From Paracoccaceae bacterium (GTDB taxonomy: Bacteria > Pseudomonadota > Alphaproteobacteria > Rhodobacterales > Rhodobacteraceae): a DNA stretch of 64,000 nucleotides. Below the pieces are notes generated by a model. That model did no database searches. It was not told where the DNA came from and worked only from the letters and a program-made list of their open reading frames with translations. Made by a program: the position numbers and the translations under genes. Shown here in pieces: positions 45,271 through 54,037 of the stretch. The stretch spans positions 62,001-126,000 of the forward strand of contig JASBUI010000033.1 of assembly GCA_030148005.1 (NCBI GenBank), read 5' to 3'. Numbering within the stretch: position 1 is the first letter of the stretch; each line of letters starts with the position of its first letter.

Positions 45271-46088
45271 CGGTGTGCATCCCAGCTTTGCGAGGCGTGG
45301 CGGCGTGTATAGAACTCACCCATAAGGCCGATCATGGTCAGCGCGATAGAGACATAGATCGGATAGCTGATAGAGCTGAAATGCGGGTTGTAGTTCACGA
45401 AGGTAAAGCCGCGCGCCTGATCGATGACGTGAAACAGCGGGTTCCATGTGAACATCACAAGAATATGGGCCGGCGTCTGATTGGCGACGAACATCTTGCC
45501 CGAGGCGATCATGTTGGCGCGGTTGTAAAGCTGAGAGCCGATGCCGACGAAACCGGGTGCCCATGGTTTGAGCGCAAGGAAAACAAGGCCAATCGAACAG
45601 CCCGATGCCCAAGCCAGAAGCAGCATCGCAAAGGCGCCGATGGGGCGGTCGATCACCACGGTCGAGAACATGATGTCATAGACAAACAGGATCACGAAGA
45701 CCGACAGCACCTGAATATAAAGCGTCGAAAGCGCCGATGAGGTGATGGCGATGGCGGTGTTCATCGGGGCGTGTTTCATCATCTGCGATGTCGGGCCCTC
45801 GGACCCGGCCACCGCGCCGATCGATTTCACATGCGTGATGAACATGAAAATCCCGGACATGATGTACAAAAGAAAATCGCCGCGGATCGCGTTGGATTTC
45901 AGCCCCAGAACCGAAAACATCACGTAGAACACACCGACGAACATGATTGTCTGCATCATGTTCATCAAAAGTCCGATCAGGGCGTTGCCGTGGGACTTTC
46001 TTATGTTTCGCACAACCGAGTGATAGATAAGTTCCAGGATCGCAATCGCGGAACTGACTTTCGAAGTGCGCACTTCGTGCTTGAACAT
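45267..46088 (-). CDS. ABC-2 polysaccharide export permease (KpsM/RfbD-like)
   Basis: 273 residues from the ATG at 46088 (AAGG seven bases ahead). About six membrane segments and the family ending with NPLFHVIDQARG, as in capsule and O-antigen exporters. It should form a channel with an ATPase (KpsT type), but no such gene adjoins: alkB converges on one side and cysQ diverges on the other. The setting of sugar genes supports polysaccharide export. Confidence 0.85.
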   Translation of the reverse strand: MFKHEVRTSKVSSAIAILELIYHSVVRNIRKSHGNALIGLLMNMMQTIMFVGVFYVMFSVLGLKSNAIRGDFLLYIMSGIFMFITHVKSIGAVAGSEGPTSQMMKHAPMNTAIAITSSALSTLYIQVLSVFVILFVYDIMFSTVVIDRPIGAFAMLLLAWASGCSIGLVFLALKPWAPGFVGIGSQLYNRANMIASGKMFVANQTPAHILVMFTWNPLFHVIDQARGFTFVNYNPHFSSISYPIYVSIALTMIGLMGEFYTRRHASQSWDAHR

Positions 46089-46220
46089 CGCGTAACCTTG
46101 CCTGCGCTGATCTGGCCAATCTGCCAAGGAAATCTTGCCGTTCCTTTAGCGCCGGATCATAAGGATAGGCGCGGCATTTATCAACAGAATGCCAGAATAG
46201 TTAAGATTGAGGGCAGGCTA

Positions 46221-47018
46221 TTGGATTTTGATCACCTTGAAAGCGTTCTTCGACGGCTGGCCCTGGAAGCTGGCGACAAGATCATGGAAATATATCAGGC
46301 GGATGACTTTGAGGTTCGTTCAAAATCCGATGACAGCCCGGTAACGGCGGCGGATGAGGCGGCTGATGCGATTATTTCGGCCGGATTGGCCGCCGAGTTT
46401 CCCGGCACTTTGGTCGTTACAGAAGAACAGGCGGCATCGCATAGCAAATCGGCCAAGGACTTTCTGATCGTCGATCCGTTGGATGGCACCAAAGAGTTCG
46501 TAAAGCGGCGCGGCGATTTCACGGTCAACATCGCCTATGTTCAGGGCGGTGTTCCTGTGCGCGGTGTGGTTTATGCCCCGGCGCGAGGGCGGCTCTTTTA
46601 CACCGATACAAGCGGCGCCTCGATCGAAGAGACGGGCCCGTTCGAGAAAGCGGCGCGCGGGCCGATGGTGCGCTTGGGCGTATCCAGCCCGGACAATGGC
46701 GCGCTTATGATCGTCGCTTCGAAATCGCACCGCGATCAGGCGACGGACGACTATATCTCCAAGTACAGCGCCAAGGACATGAAAAGCGCCGGATCGTCGC
46801 TAAAGTTCTGTCTTGTTGCCACCGGAGAGGCGGACATCTATCCGCGCCTTGGCCGCACCATGGAATGGGACACCGCCGCCGGGCACGCGGTGGTGAATGG
46901 CGCGGGCGGGCGCGTTGTGCGTTTTGATGACCACACACCGTTGACCTATGGCAAGGACGGCTATGAGAACCCGTTCTTCATCGCCTATGCGCCCGGGGTC
47001 GACCTTAAGGCGCCGTGA
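46221..47018 (+). CDS. cysQ: 3'(2'),5'-bisphosphate nucleotidase CysQ
   Basis: 265 residues from TTG at 46221, with GAGG eight bases upstream; the long upstream open frame runs opposite the permease gene and has no other credible start near the family N-terminus. Metal site motifs TEEQA, DPLDGTKEF and EWDTAAGHAV are those of the inositol-phosphatase superfamily, CysQ branch. Removes the 3'-phosphate of PAP, the by-product of PAPS use, and so fits the sulfotransferase at 54.0 kb. Overlaps kdsB by one base. Confidence 0.88.
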   Translation: MDFDHLESVLRRLALEAGDKIMEIYQADDFEVRSKSDDSPVTAADEAADAIISAGLAAEFPGTLVVTEEQAASHSKSAKDFLIVDPLDGTKEFVKRRGDFTVNIAYVQGGVPVRGVVYAPARGRLFYTDTSGASIEETGPFEKAARGPMVRLGVSSPDNGALMIVASKSHRDQATDDYISKYSAKDMKSAGSSLKFCLVATGEADIYPRLGRTMEWDTAAGHAVVNGAGGRVVRFDDHTPLTYGKDGYENPFFIAYAPGVDLKAP

Positions 47019-47800
47019 TGCGGGTGTTGATTGCGATACCTGCGCGCTTCGCGTCCCAGCGCTATCCGGGCAAGCCGCTTGTTTTGCTGAAAGGCGCAAC
47101 CGGTCAGGCCCGAAGCCTTGTTCAGCGTTCGTGGGAGGCCGCCCAACAGGTTTCGGGGGTGGCGCAGGTTGTCGTGTCGACCGATGACGACCGCATCGCA
47201 GATGCCGCCGCTGGTTTTGGCGCTGATGTCGTGATGACCAGCGCCACTTGCCGCAACGGGACAGAGCGCTGCGCAGAGACGCTTGAGCGGCTCAAACCGG
47301 ACTTTGATCTTGTGGTCAACCTGCAGGGCGACGCGCCCCTGACGCCGCCTTGGTTCATCGAGGCGTTGATCAAGGAAATGGTTGCAGATCAATCTGTTAT
47401 GGTGGCAACGCCGGTTCTGAACACCTCACCAGAGATGTGCCAGGCGCTGCGCGAAGACCGCAGGTCGGGCCGGGTCGGCGCCACGACGGCGGTTTTTGAT
47501 CTTGATCGCGATGCTTTGTACTTTTCCAAAGAGGTCGTGCCGTTTTCGGATGAGGGCGCGCAGGTTTTCCATCATGTCGGCGTCTACGCCTATCGCCCAC
47601 AGGCGCTGCGGCGTTATATCAACCTGCAGCCGGGCAAGCTTGAACTGGCAGAGGGTCTTGAACAGCTGCGGTTTGTCGAAAACAAGATCCCGGTCCGCTG
47701 TGTCGAGGTCGATGATCGCGGCCAACCGTTTTGGGAGTTGAACAACCCAGAGGACGTGCCAAAGATCGAGGCGATGATGGCACGGATGGGTATGGAATGA
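47018..47800 (+). CDS. kdsB: 3-deoxy-manno-octulosonate cytidylyltransferase (CMP-Kdo synthetase)
   Basis: 260 residues from ATG at 47018. N-terminal IPARFASQRYPGKPL nucleotide-binding motif, then VVSTDDDRIADAA and NLQGDAPL, as in KdsB. Makes CMP-Kdo for LPS core or the Kdo linker of capsules. The GDxP loop reads GDAP where GDEP is common. It lies between cysQ and a glycosyltransferase with overlapping stops and starts. Confidence 0.85.
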   Translation: MRVLIAIPARFASQRYPGKPLVLLKGATGQARSLVQRSWEAAQQVSGVAQVVVSTDDDRIADAAAGFGADVVMTSATCRNGTERCAETLERLKPDFDLVVNLQGDAPLTPPWFIEALIKEMVADQSVMVATPVLNTSPEMCQALREDRRSGRVGATTAVFDLDRDALYFSKEVVPFSDEGAQVFHHVGVYAYRPQALRRYINLQPGKLELAEGLEQLRFVENKIPVRCVEVDDRGQPFWELNNPEDVPKIEAMMARMGME

Positions 47801-49038
47801 CCCAAGGCCCGACTGTCAGCGTAATTGTTGTCAGCCATGGGCGCCCCGACGATCTTGCCCGCTGTCTGCAGGGTCTGCAGCAGCTGGATTATGCCCCGTT
47901 CGAGATTGTCGTCGTCGCCGATGAGGCCGGTTTGAAGCGGGTTTCGGCGATGGGTTGGGCAGAGCGGGTCAAGACCCGGCGTCAGGCGGTTGCCAACATC
48001 TCGCAGGCCCGAAATCAGGGTATTCTGGCGGCCAGCGGCGATATCCTTGCCTTTATCGATGATGATGCCGTTCCCGAGCCGACGTGGCTTGCCGCGCTGG
48101 TGGCGCCCTTCAGTGCCGACGATGTTGCGGCGGCGGGCGGTTTCGTGCGCGGGCGCAACGGGATCAGCTTTCAGTGGAAGGCGCGGTATATCGACGAGGG
48201 CGGACAGGCGCAGCCGCTGGATGTGGATCCGGGCGCGGTCACGGTTCTGAAGGGCAGGCCGGGCTATGCGATCAAGACCGAAGGCACCAACATGGCGTTC
48301 CGCCGCGATGTTCTGGCCGGGCTTGGCGGCTTTGATCCTGCCTATCATTTCTACCTTGATGAAACCGACCTGAACCTGCGTCTGGCGGAGCATGGGGCCC
48401 GCACCGCCATTGTTCCGCTGGCCGAAGTGCACCATGGTTTCGCGCCCAGCGATCGACGCCGCCGTGACCGCGTTCCACAGACCCTTTTTGACGTGGGCGC
48501 AAGCACGGCTGTTTTTCAGCGCAGACACGGGTTTGGGCCGGAACAGAGACTGATTTGTAGAGAAAACGAACGAAAAAGGTTGCTGCGCCACATGGTTGCA
48601 GGCCGGATCGAACCGCGCGATGTCGGGCGGCTTTTGGCGACGCTTGAGCAGGGTTTTGATGCCGGGGCCGCGCGGTCCTTGGGCCCGCTTTCGCCGCTTG
48701 GCGATGCGGCCGAACCATTCCTTGAGTTTCGCGGCTTTGGCGCCGGGGCGACGACGGCACTGGCGGGTACGCCGCTGAAACGGGCGGCGCTGGACGCTGA
48801 GGCGCGGGCCTTGGTTGCGCAGGGGCAAAGGGTTTCTGTTTTCAGGTTCAGCCATAGTGCGCTGTTTCACCGCACGGGGTTTGTCGAGGGCGGTTACTGG
48901 CTTCAGACCGGGGGGGTTTTCGGACGCTCGGACCGTGATCAGCCCCTCTTTTCGCTATGGAAACTTGGGCGGCGGGTCCGCCAAGAGATCGCGCGCGTTA
49001 CACCGCAGCGCGGCATTTCGGGCCCCGGCGATCTGTAG
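47797..49038 (+). CDS. Family 2 glycosyltransferase
   Basis: 413 residues from ATG at 47797 (ATGA overlap with kdsB). GT-A domain in the first ~230 residues: SVIVVSHGRPDDL, the DxD-type AFIDDDAVPEP, and YFLDETDLNLRL-like acceptor motif (FYLDETDLN). The last ~180 residues have no clear match and may recognise the acceptor. Donor and acceptor unknown; role in the polysaccharide locus inferred. Confidence 0.88.
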   Translation: MTQGPTVSVIVVSHGRPDDLARCLQGLQQLDYAPFEIVVVADEAGLKRVSAMGWAERVKTRRQAVANISQARNQGILAASGDILAFIDDDAVPEPTWLAALVAPFSADDVAAAGGFVRGRNGISFQWKARYIDEGGQAQPLDVDPGAVTVLKGRPGYAIKTEGTNMAFRRDVLAGLGGFDPAYHFYLDETDLNLRLAEHGARTAIVPLAEVHHGFAPSDRRRRDRVPQTLFDVGASTAVFQRRHGFGPEQRLICRENERKRLLRHMVAGRIEPRDVGRLLATLEQGFDAGAARSLGPLSPLGDAAEPFLEFRGFGAGATTALAGTPLKRAALDAEARALVAQGQRVSVFRFSHSALFHRTGFVEGGYWLQTGGVFGRSDRDQPLFSLWKLGRRVRQEIARVTPQRGISGPGDL

Positions 49039-49178
49039 CAAAACCGCCGCGTATTTCAACAAAACCGAAAACACGAAGGAACTGGCAGCGCTAAAACCTT
49101 GTAATCCAAATGGTAATGATGGCAAAATATAAGCGCAAAAGTTCCCGGGAAACGGGACGACGGTAATGGGGTTCAGGT

Positions 49179-50072
49179 ATGCGTCGTAAAGTAACAAAGG
49201 CAATCTTTCCGGTTGCCGGGCTGGGCACAAGGTTTTTGCCTGCCACCAAGTCGGTCCCAAAAGAGATCATGACATTGGTCGACCGCCCGTTGATCCAGTA
49301 TGCGATCGATGAGGCGCGAGCGGCTGGAATCAAGGAATTCATCTTTGTCACCTCGCGCGGAAAATACGCGCTTGAGGATTATTTCGATGCGGCGCCCGAG
49401 CTGGAAAATTCGCTTAGAAAAAAGGGCAAGACAGAGCTTTTGGAGGCTCTGAAAGACACCAATATGGATTCCGGCGCCATCGCCTATATCCGCCAGCACA
49501 AGGCGCTGGGCCTTGGTCACGCGGTTTGGTGCGCGCGGCGTCTGATTGCCAATGAACCTTTTGCCGTCATCCTGCCCGATGACGTTATCGCCGCTGAAAA
49601 ACCCTGTTTGCAGCAGATGGTAGAGGCTTATGCCGAAACCGGCGGTTCGATGGTCGCGGCAATGGAAGTGCCGCCAGAAAAGTCGTCGTCCTACGGTATT
49701 CTGGATATCAAGGAAGACATGGGATCGCTCGTTTCGGTCAAGGGAATGGTCGAAAAGCCACAAGCGGATTCAGCGCCATCGAACCTTGCGGTAATTGGCC
49801 GGTATATCCTGACGCCCAAGGTTCTGCAGAACCTCAACCGGATCAAGACCGGTGCGGGCGGTGAGATTCAACTGACCGACGCGATCGCCGATGAGATCGA
49901 GGCAGAGCGCAATGTTTACGGTTTTCGCTTTCGGGGCCAGCGTTTCGATTGCGGGTCCAAGGCGGGTTTTTTGCAGGCAACAGTCGCGTTTGGACTGGCA
50001 CGGCCAGAGCTACGGGATGAGTTCTCGGGCTACCTAAAAGAGATGGTTGCCCTGCAAAACGCGGCCCAGTAG
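49179..50072 (+). CDS. galU: UTP-glucose-1-phosphate uridylyltransferase
   Basis: 297 residues. Begins KAIFPVAGLGTRFLPATK, the nucleotide-binding loop of GalU; GMVEKP and GEIQLTDAI follow in order. Makes UDP-glucose, donor for many surface polysaccharides. Preceded by 140 non-coding bases that probably hold its own promoter. Confidence 0.94.
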   Translation: MRRKVTKAIFPVAGLGTRFLPATKSVPKEIMTLVDRPLIQYAIDEARAAGIKEFIFVTSRGKYALEDYFDAAPELENSLRKKGKTELLEALKDTNMDSGAIAYIRQHKALGLGHAVWCARRLIANEPFAVILPDDVIAAEKPCLQQMVEAYAETGGSMVAAMEVPPEKSSSYGILDIKEDMGSLVSVKGMVEKPQADSAPSNLAVIGRYILTPKVLQNLNRIKTGAGGEIQLTDAIADEIEAERNVYGFRFRGQRFDCGSKAGFLQATVAFGLARPELRDEFSGYLKEMVALQNAAQ

Positions 50073-50118
50073 TGCGGATCGTTTCCGGCGACCGCGTCCT
50101 GCCTGAAATGGCCAGCCC

Positions 50119-51294
50119 ATGAATGATCAACCTGTCCGGCTTTTGGATGTCACACGGCTTTTGTCACGGGCCGGGCGTGGGCTGACAGGGGTCGACCGGG
50201 TTGAGCGCGCCTATCTGCGGCGGCTTTTGGCAGAGCCCGGAACGCTTTACCTTCTGGCAAGGACATCGCGGGGCTATCTGCTTATGGACCGCGAAGGCGG
50301 CCGGGCGGTCTTTGACGATGATGGCGAATGGCCCTCTGATGCGATGATGTCGAAAAGAGCGGCCGAGGCGCGGATGCGTTCGGTGGCGATTGCGCGGTGC
50401 TTGCCGTTTTTCCTGATGCGAATGCTTGATGCAAATTTGCCGCAGGGTGTGAACTATTTGAATGTCGGGCACAGCAACCTGACCGACCGGGTGCTTTGGG
50501 CGGTCAGTCAACTTCCGTCGTCGCGTGTCGCCGTGATGGTGCATGACATGATCCCGCTGGATTTTCCCCAGTTCCAACGCGCCGAAACGGTCGAGAAGTT
50601 TCGCAAGAAAATGCAGCTGGTGTCGCAATACGCTGATCTTGTGATCTGCAATTCGATGGAAACACGTCGGGCGGTTGCGCGGTATTTCGAAGAATGGGGC
50701 CGGCAGCCAAAGACGCTGGTCGCGCATCTGGCGTCCGACGCTGCGCCGGAAAAGTTGCGGTCTGAAACCCGCGACAGGCCTTATTTCGTGGCTCTTGGAA
50801 CGATCGAGCCGCGCAAGAACCACGGTTTTCTTCTGGATGTCTGGGACGCGCTGCGCAAAGAGTTTGCGCCGCAGGACTTGCCGGATCTTTGCATCGTCGG
50901 GCGGCGCGGCTGGAACAATGAAGAAGTTTTTCGCCGGCTCGACATGCTGGGCCCGCAAAGCGGTGTTATCGAGATGGGATCGCTGGGTGACAGCGATGTT
51001 CAGGCGCTTTTGTCCGGGGCCTCGGGGCTATTGGCGCCAAGCCTGGCAGAGGGCTTTGGTCTTCCGCTTCTGGAAGCGGCAATGTTGGGGACGCCGATTT
51101 TGGCGAACGATCTGCCGGTTTACCATGAGTTTCTGCAAGATATTCCCGTTTACGCATCCGTCAACGACCGTTATCTATGGGCTAGAACGATAATAAGAAT
51201 GGCGGTTGTGCGTCACGCTTCGGATCCGAACGAAATGGATCCCCGGCTTCCGAGTTGGGACGAACATTTCAACAGGGTCTTAAAGGTCACGTGA
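50119..51294 (+). CDS. Family 4-like glycosyltransferase (GT-B fold)
   Basis: 391 residues. The C-terminal half has the GT4 pattern: ALGTIEPRKNHGFLLDVW, LCIVGRRGWNNEEV and the E-x7-E motif in SLAEGFGLPLLEAAMLG. The start RLLDVTRLLSRAGRGLTGVDRVE resembles mannosyltransferase-like enzymes of exopolysaccharide loci. Acts in the cytoplasm on nucleotide sugars; exact linkage unknown. Confidence 0.9.
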   Translation: MNDQPVRLLDVTRLLSRAGRGLTGVDRVERAYLRRLLAEPGTLYLLARTSRGYLLMDREGGRAVFDDDGEWPSDAMMSKRAAEARMRSVAIARCLPFFLMRMLDANLPQGVNYLNVGHSNLTDRVLWAVSQLPSSRVAVMVHDMIPLDFPQFQRAETVEKFRKKMQLVSQYADLVICNSMETRRAVARYFEEWGRQPKTLVAHLASDAAPEKLRSETRDRPYFVALGTIEPRKNHGFLLDVWDALRKEFAPQDLPDLCIVGRRGWNNEEVFRRLDMLGPQSGVIEMGSLGDSDVQALLSGASGLLAPSLAEGFGLPLLEAAMLGTPILANDLPVYHEFLQDIPVYASVNDRYLWARTIIRMAVVRHASDPNEMDPRLPSWDEHFNRVLKVT

Positions 51295-51327
51295 TAGTCA
51301 GACGCACAGCTATGCGTGAGGTAAGAT

Positions 51328-52338
51328 TTGAGCGCGGTAAGTTCCTATAGGCTGCGACTGCAAAGAAAGAGATGGCGTCTTCGGGCATTCCGAAAGCGGC
51401 GTGAGCTTTCGTCTGTCGTCAACCGCACCGCAGAGATCAAACCAAGCGACATTCTGGTCTTTTCGACCCTGCGCAATGAAAAGATCCGACTGCCCTATTT
51501 CCTGAAGTACTATCGCGACATGGGCGTGTCCCATTTTCTTATCGTCGAGAACGGTTCGGACGATGGCAGTCGTGAGTATCTTATGGATCAGCCCGATGTG
51601 TCCCTTTGGAGCACGGGCAAAAGCTATAAGCGGTCGCGATTCGGCGTTGACTGGATGAACTGGCTTCAGATGAAGTACGGGCACGGGCACTGGACGCTGG
51701 TGATCGATCCCGACGAGTTTCTGGTCTATCCCTTCTGCGATACGCGCCCCTTGCCGGCGCTTTGTGACTGGCTTGATGCGTCATCGATCAAGTCCTTTTC
51801 GGCCATGCTTTTGGACATGTATCCCAAGGGCCCGCTGAATGAGGTCAAGTACCGCTCTGGCCAGGACCCGATGGAAATCTCATCGTGGTTCGACAGCGGC
51901 AATTACGTGATCAAGAAGAATGCCCAGTTCGGCAACTTGTGGATCCAAGGCGGCCCGCGGGCGCGAGAGTTCTTTCACGAAAAGCCCGAGCGCGCCCCGG
52001 CGCTGAACAAGATCCCGCTGGTCAAATGGGATCGCAGCTATGCCTATGTCAGCTCTACCCACATGCTTTTGCCGCGTGGTCTGAACCTTGTCTATGACGA
52101 GTGGGGGGGCGAAAAAGCCTCGGGGTGCCTGTTGCATGCCAAGTTCCTGAACACCTTCACCGACAAGGCGGCGGAAGAGCTTAAGCGTTCGCAGCATTAT
52201 GCGGCCAGCCATGAATACAAGGCTTATGCCGCCAAGCTGGAATCGCATCCCGACCTTTGGTGTAAGTGGTCTGAGCGCTATATCAACTGGCGTCAGCTGG
52301 AAATTCTGGGCCTGATGTCCAAGGGGAACTGGGCATGA
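51328..52338 (+). CDS. Glycosyltransferase family 2-like protein (GT92/GT2_4 type)
   Basis: 336 residues from TTG at 51328, six bases after GAGG. FSTLRNEKIRLPYFLKYYRDMGVSHFL-type start, VENGSDDGS and VIDPDEFLVYP (DxDEF) are the hallmarks of this group, where the DxD binds the metal and sugar nucleotide. Lys/Arg-rich N-terminus. Overlaps the next gene by four bases. Confidence 0.85.
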   Translation: MSAVSSYRLRLQRKRWRLRAFRKRRELSSVVNRTAEIKPSDILVFSTLRNEKIRLPYFLKYYRDMGVSHFLIVENGSDDGSREYLMDQPDVSLWSTGKSYKRSRFGVDWMNWLQMKYGHGHWTLVIDPDEFLVYPFCDTRPLPALCDWLDASSIKSFSAMLLDMYPKGPLNEVKYRSGQDPMEISSWFDSGNYVIKKNAQFGNLWIQGGPRAREFFHEKPERAPALNKIPLVKWDRSYAYVSSTHMLLPRGLNLVYDEWGGEKASGCLLHAKFLNTFTDKAAEELKRSQHYAASHEYKAYAAKLESHPDLWCKWSERYINWRQLEILGLMSKGNWA

Positions 52339-54032
52339 GCGTCGGTTTCGCCATGATGGTGCACACGGCGCTGGACCGGGCCGAACAGGTTGCGCGGCAT
52401 TGGGCCAGCAACGGCTGTCCGGTGGTCATTCATGTCGACAAGCGCGTAACCCGCCCCGAGTATGCCAAGTTCGTTCAGGATCTGTCGGATCTGAAGAACG
52501 TCAAGTTCTGCCGCCGCCACAAGTGCGAATGGGGAACATGGTCGCTGGTGGCCGCGGCGCAATCGGCGTCGGAAAAGCTTTTGCGCGTCTTCCCGGACGT
52601 GCGTCATGTCTATCTGGCCTCTGGATCCTGCCTTCCGCTGCGCCCGGTTGATGAGCTGATTGAATATCTGGCAAAGCGCCCGCGCACCGATTTCATCGAA
52701 AGCGCAACAACCGAAGATGTGCCATGGACGGTTGGCGGTCTGGATCAGGAACGCTTTACCCTCAGGTTCCCGTTTTCGTGGAAACGTCAGCGGCATCTTT
52801 TTGACCGCTACGTCGATTTTCAGCGCCGCATCCGGTTCAAGCGCAGGATACCGCCGGGCATCGTGCCCCATCTGGGGAGCCAGTGGTGGTGCCTGACACG
52901 GCAAACGCTTTCGGCCATTCTGGAAGATCCTGACCGGGCGACGAACGACCGCTACTTCAACAAGGTCTGGATCCCGGACGAAAGCTATTTCCAGACACTG
53001 GCGCGGCAGTATTCGACCAACATCGAAAGCCGCTCGCTAACGCTTGCCAAGTTCGACTTTCAGGGAAAGCCGCATATCTTTTACGACGACCACCTTCAGC
53101 TTTTGCGCCGTTCGGACTGTTTTGTTGCGCGCAAGATCTGGCCGCATGCGAACAAGCTTTATGACAGCTTTCTCAACGACGCGACGGGCGTCTCGAAGAT
53201 GGCAGAGCCGAACCCGGGCAAGATTGACCGGATTTTCAGCCATGCGGTGGACCGGCGAACGCGCGGGCGGGCGGGTCTTTGGATGCAAAGCCGGTTCCCC
53301 AACGAGGGTTGGGAAAACGGCAAAACGTCGTCCCCCTTCAGCGTTTTTGAAGGGTTCACCGAACTTTTCGAGGATTTTGAGCCATGGCTGGCCAAAATGT
53401 CGGGGGTCAAGGTTCACGGCCATCTCTTTGACAAAGAGAGGGTGCGCTTTGCTTCGGATCAAAAGTATTTCTCGGGCGGTTTGTCGGATGCGCCAAAGCT
53501 TCGCGACTACAACCCGCATGGGTTCTTGCGCAACCTGATCTGGAACACGCGGGGCGAGCGCCAGTGTTTCCAGTTCGGGCCGTCGGACGCGCAAGAGGTA
53601 AGCGGCCAGATCGCGGCGGATGCCAATGCCCATATCTATGTCATCACCGGGGCATGGGCGGTTCCGCTGTTCCAGTCGAACATGAACTTTTCGGAAATAC
53701 GCCGGATCGCCGCCAAGCTGCAAAAGGTTGAGGCGGGGCATCTGGATGTCCTGCGCTCGCCCAATACCAAAGCGCGGCTGAAGATCTGGACCATGGCCGA
53801 TTTCGTGCAAGCGCCGATTGAACCCTTGCAGAAGATCATGGACGATATTGGTCCCGATACGCTTCGCCGGTTGACCGAGCTGCCGAAGATGGCTGACCTG
53901 ACGGGTTTTGCGCAGTTCCTTCAGAACCTCAAGAACCAGGGGATGCACCCCTACCTGATGGGCGATTTCTCTATGGAGGATGAACCGGTCAAGGAAAGCC
54001 GCGGCGTGCGGCGTCCCTATGTTGTGAAGTGA
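52335..54032 (+). CDS. Beta-1,6-N-acetylglucosaminyltransferase-like (GT14) with extra C-terminal domain
   Basis: 565 residues. The first ~270 resemble core-2/I-branching GT14 enzymes: IHVDKRV, YLASGSCLPLRPVDEL, GSQWWCLTR and IPDESYFQTL. The C-terminal ~295 residues form a separate domain of unknown function, with conserved Trp/Phe and Arg residues. In vertebrates GT14 enzymes make GlcNAc or xylose branches on glycans. Here a branching sugar transfer in the polysaccharide pathway is inferred. Confidence 0.83.
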   Translation: MSVGFAMMVHTALDRAEQVARHWASNGCPVVIHVDKRVTRPEYAKFVQDLSDLKNVKFCRRHKCEWGTWSLVAAAQSASEKLLRVFPDVRHVYLASGSCLPLRPVDELIEYLAKRPRTDFIESATTEDVPWTVGGLDQERFTLRFPFSWKRQRHLFDRYVDFQRRIRFKRRIPPGIVPHLGSQWWCLTRQTLSAILEDPDRATNDRYFNKVWIPDESYFQTLARQYSTNIESRSLTLAKFDFQGKPHIFYDDHLQLLRRSDCFVARKIWPHANKLYDSFLNDATGVSKMAEPNPGKIDRIFSHAVDRRTRGRAGLWMQSRFPNEGWENGKTSSPFSVFEGFTELFEDFEPWLAKMSGVKVHGHLFDKERVRFASDQKYFSGGLSDAPKLRDYNPHGFLRNLIWNTRGERQCFQFGPSDAQEVSGQIAADANAHIYVITGAWAVPLFQSNMNFSEIRRIAAKLQKVEAGHLDVLRSPNTKARLKIWTMADFVQAPIEPLQKIMDDIGPDTLRRLTELPKMADLTGFAQFLQNLKNQGMHPYLMGDFSMEDEPVKESRGVRRPYVVK

Positions 54033-54037
54033 TCGCA

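Noticed and set aside
45771-46220. Upstream extension of cysQ
   Set aside because: Runs opposite the export permease and encodes His/Arg-rich shadow sequence; CysQ similarity begins right after the TTG at 46221.
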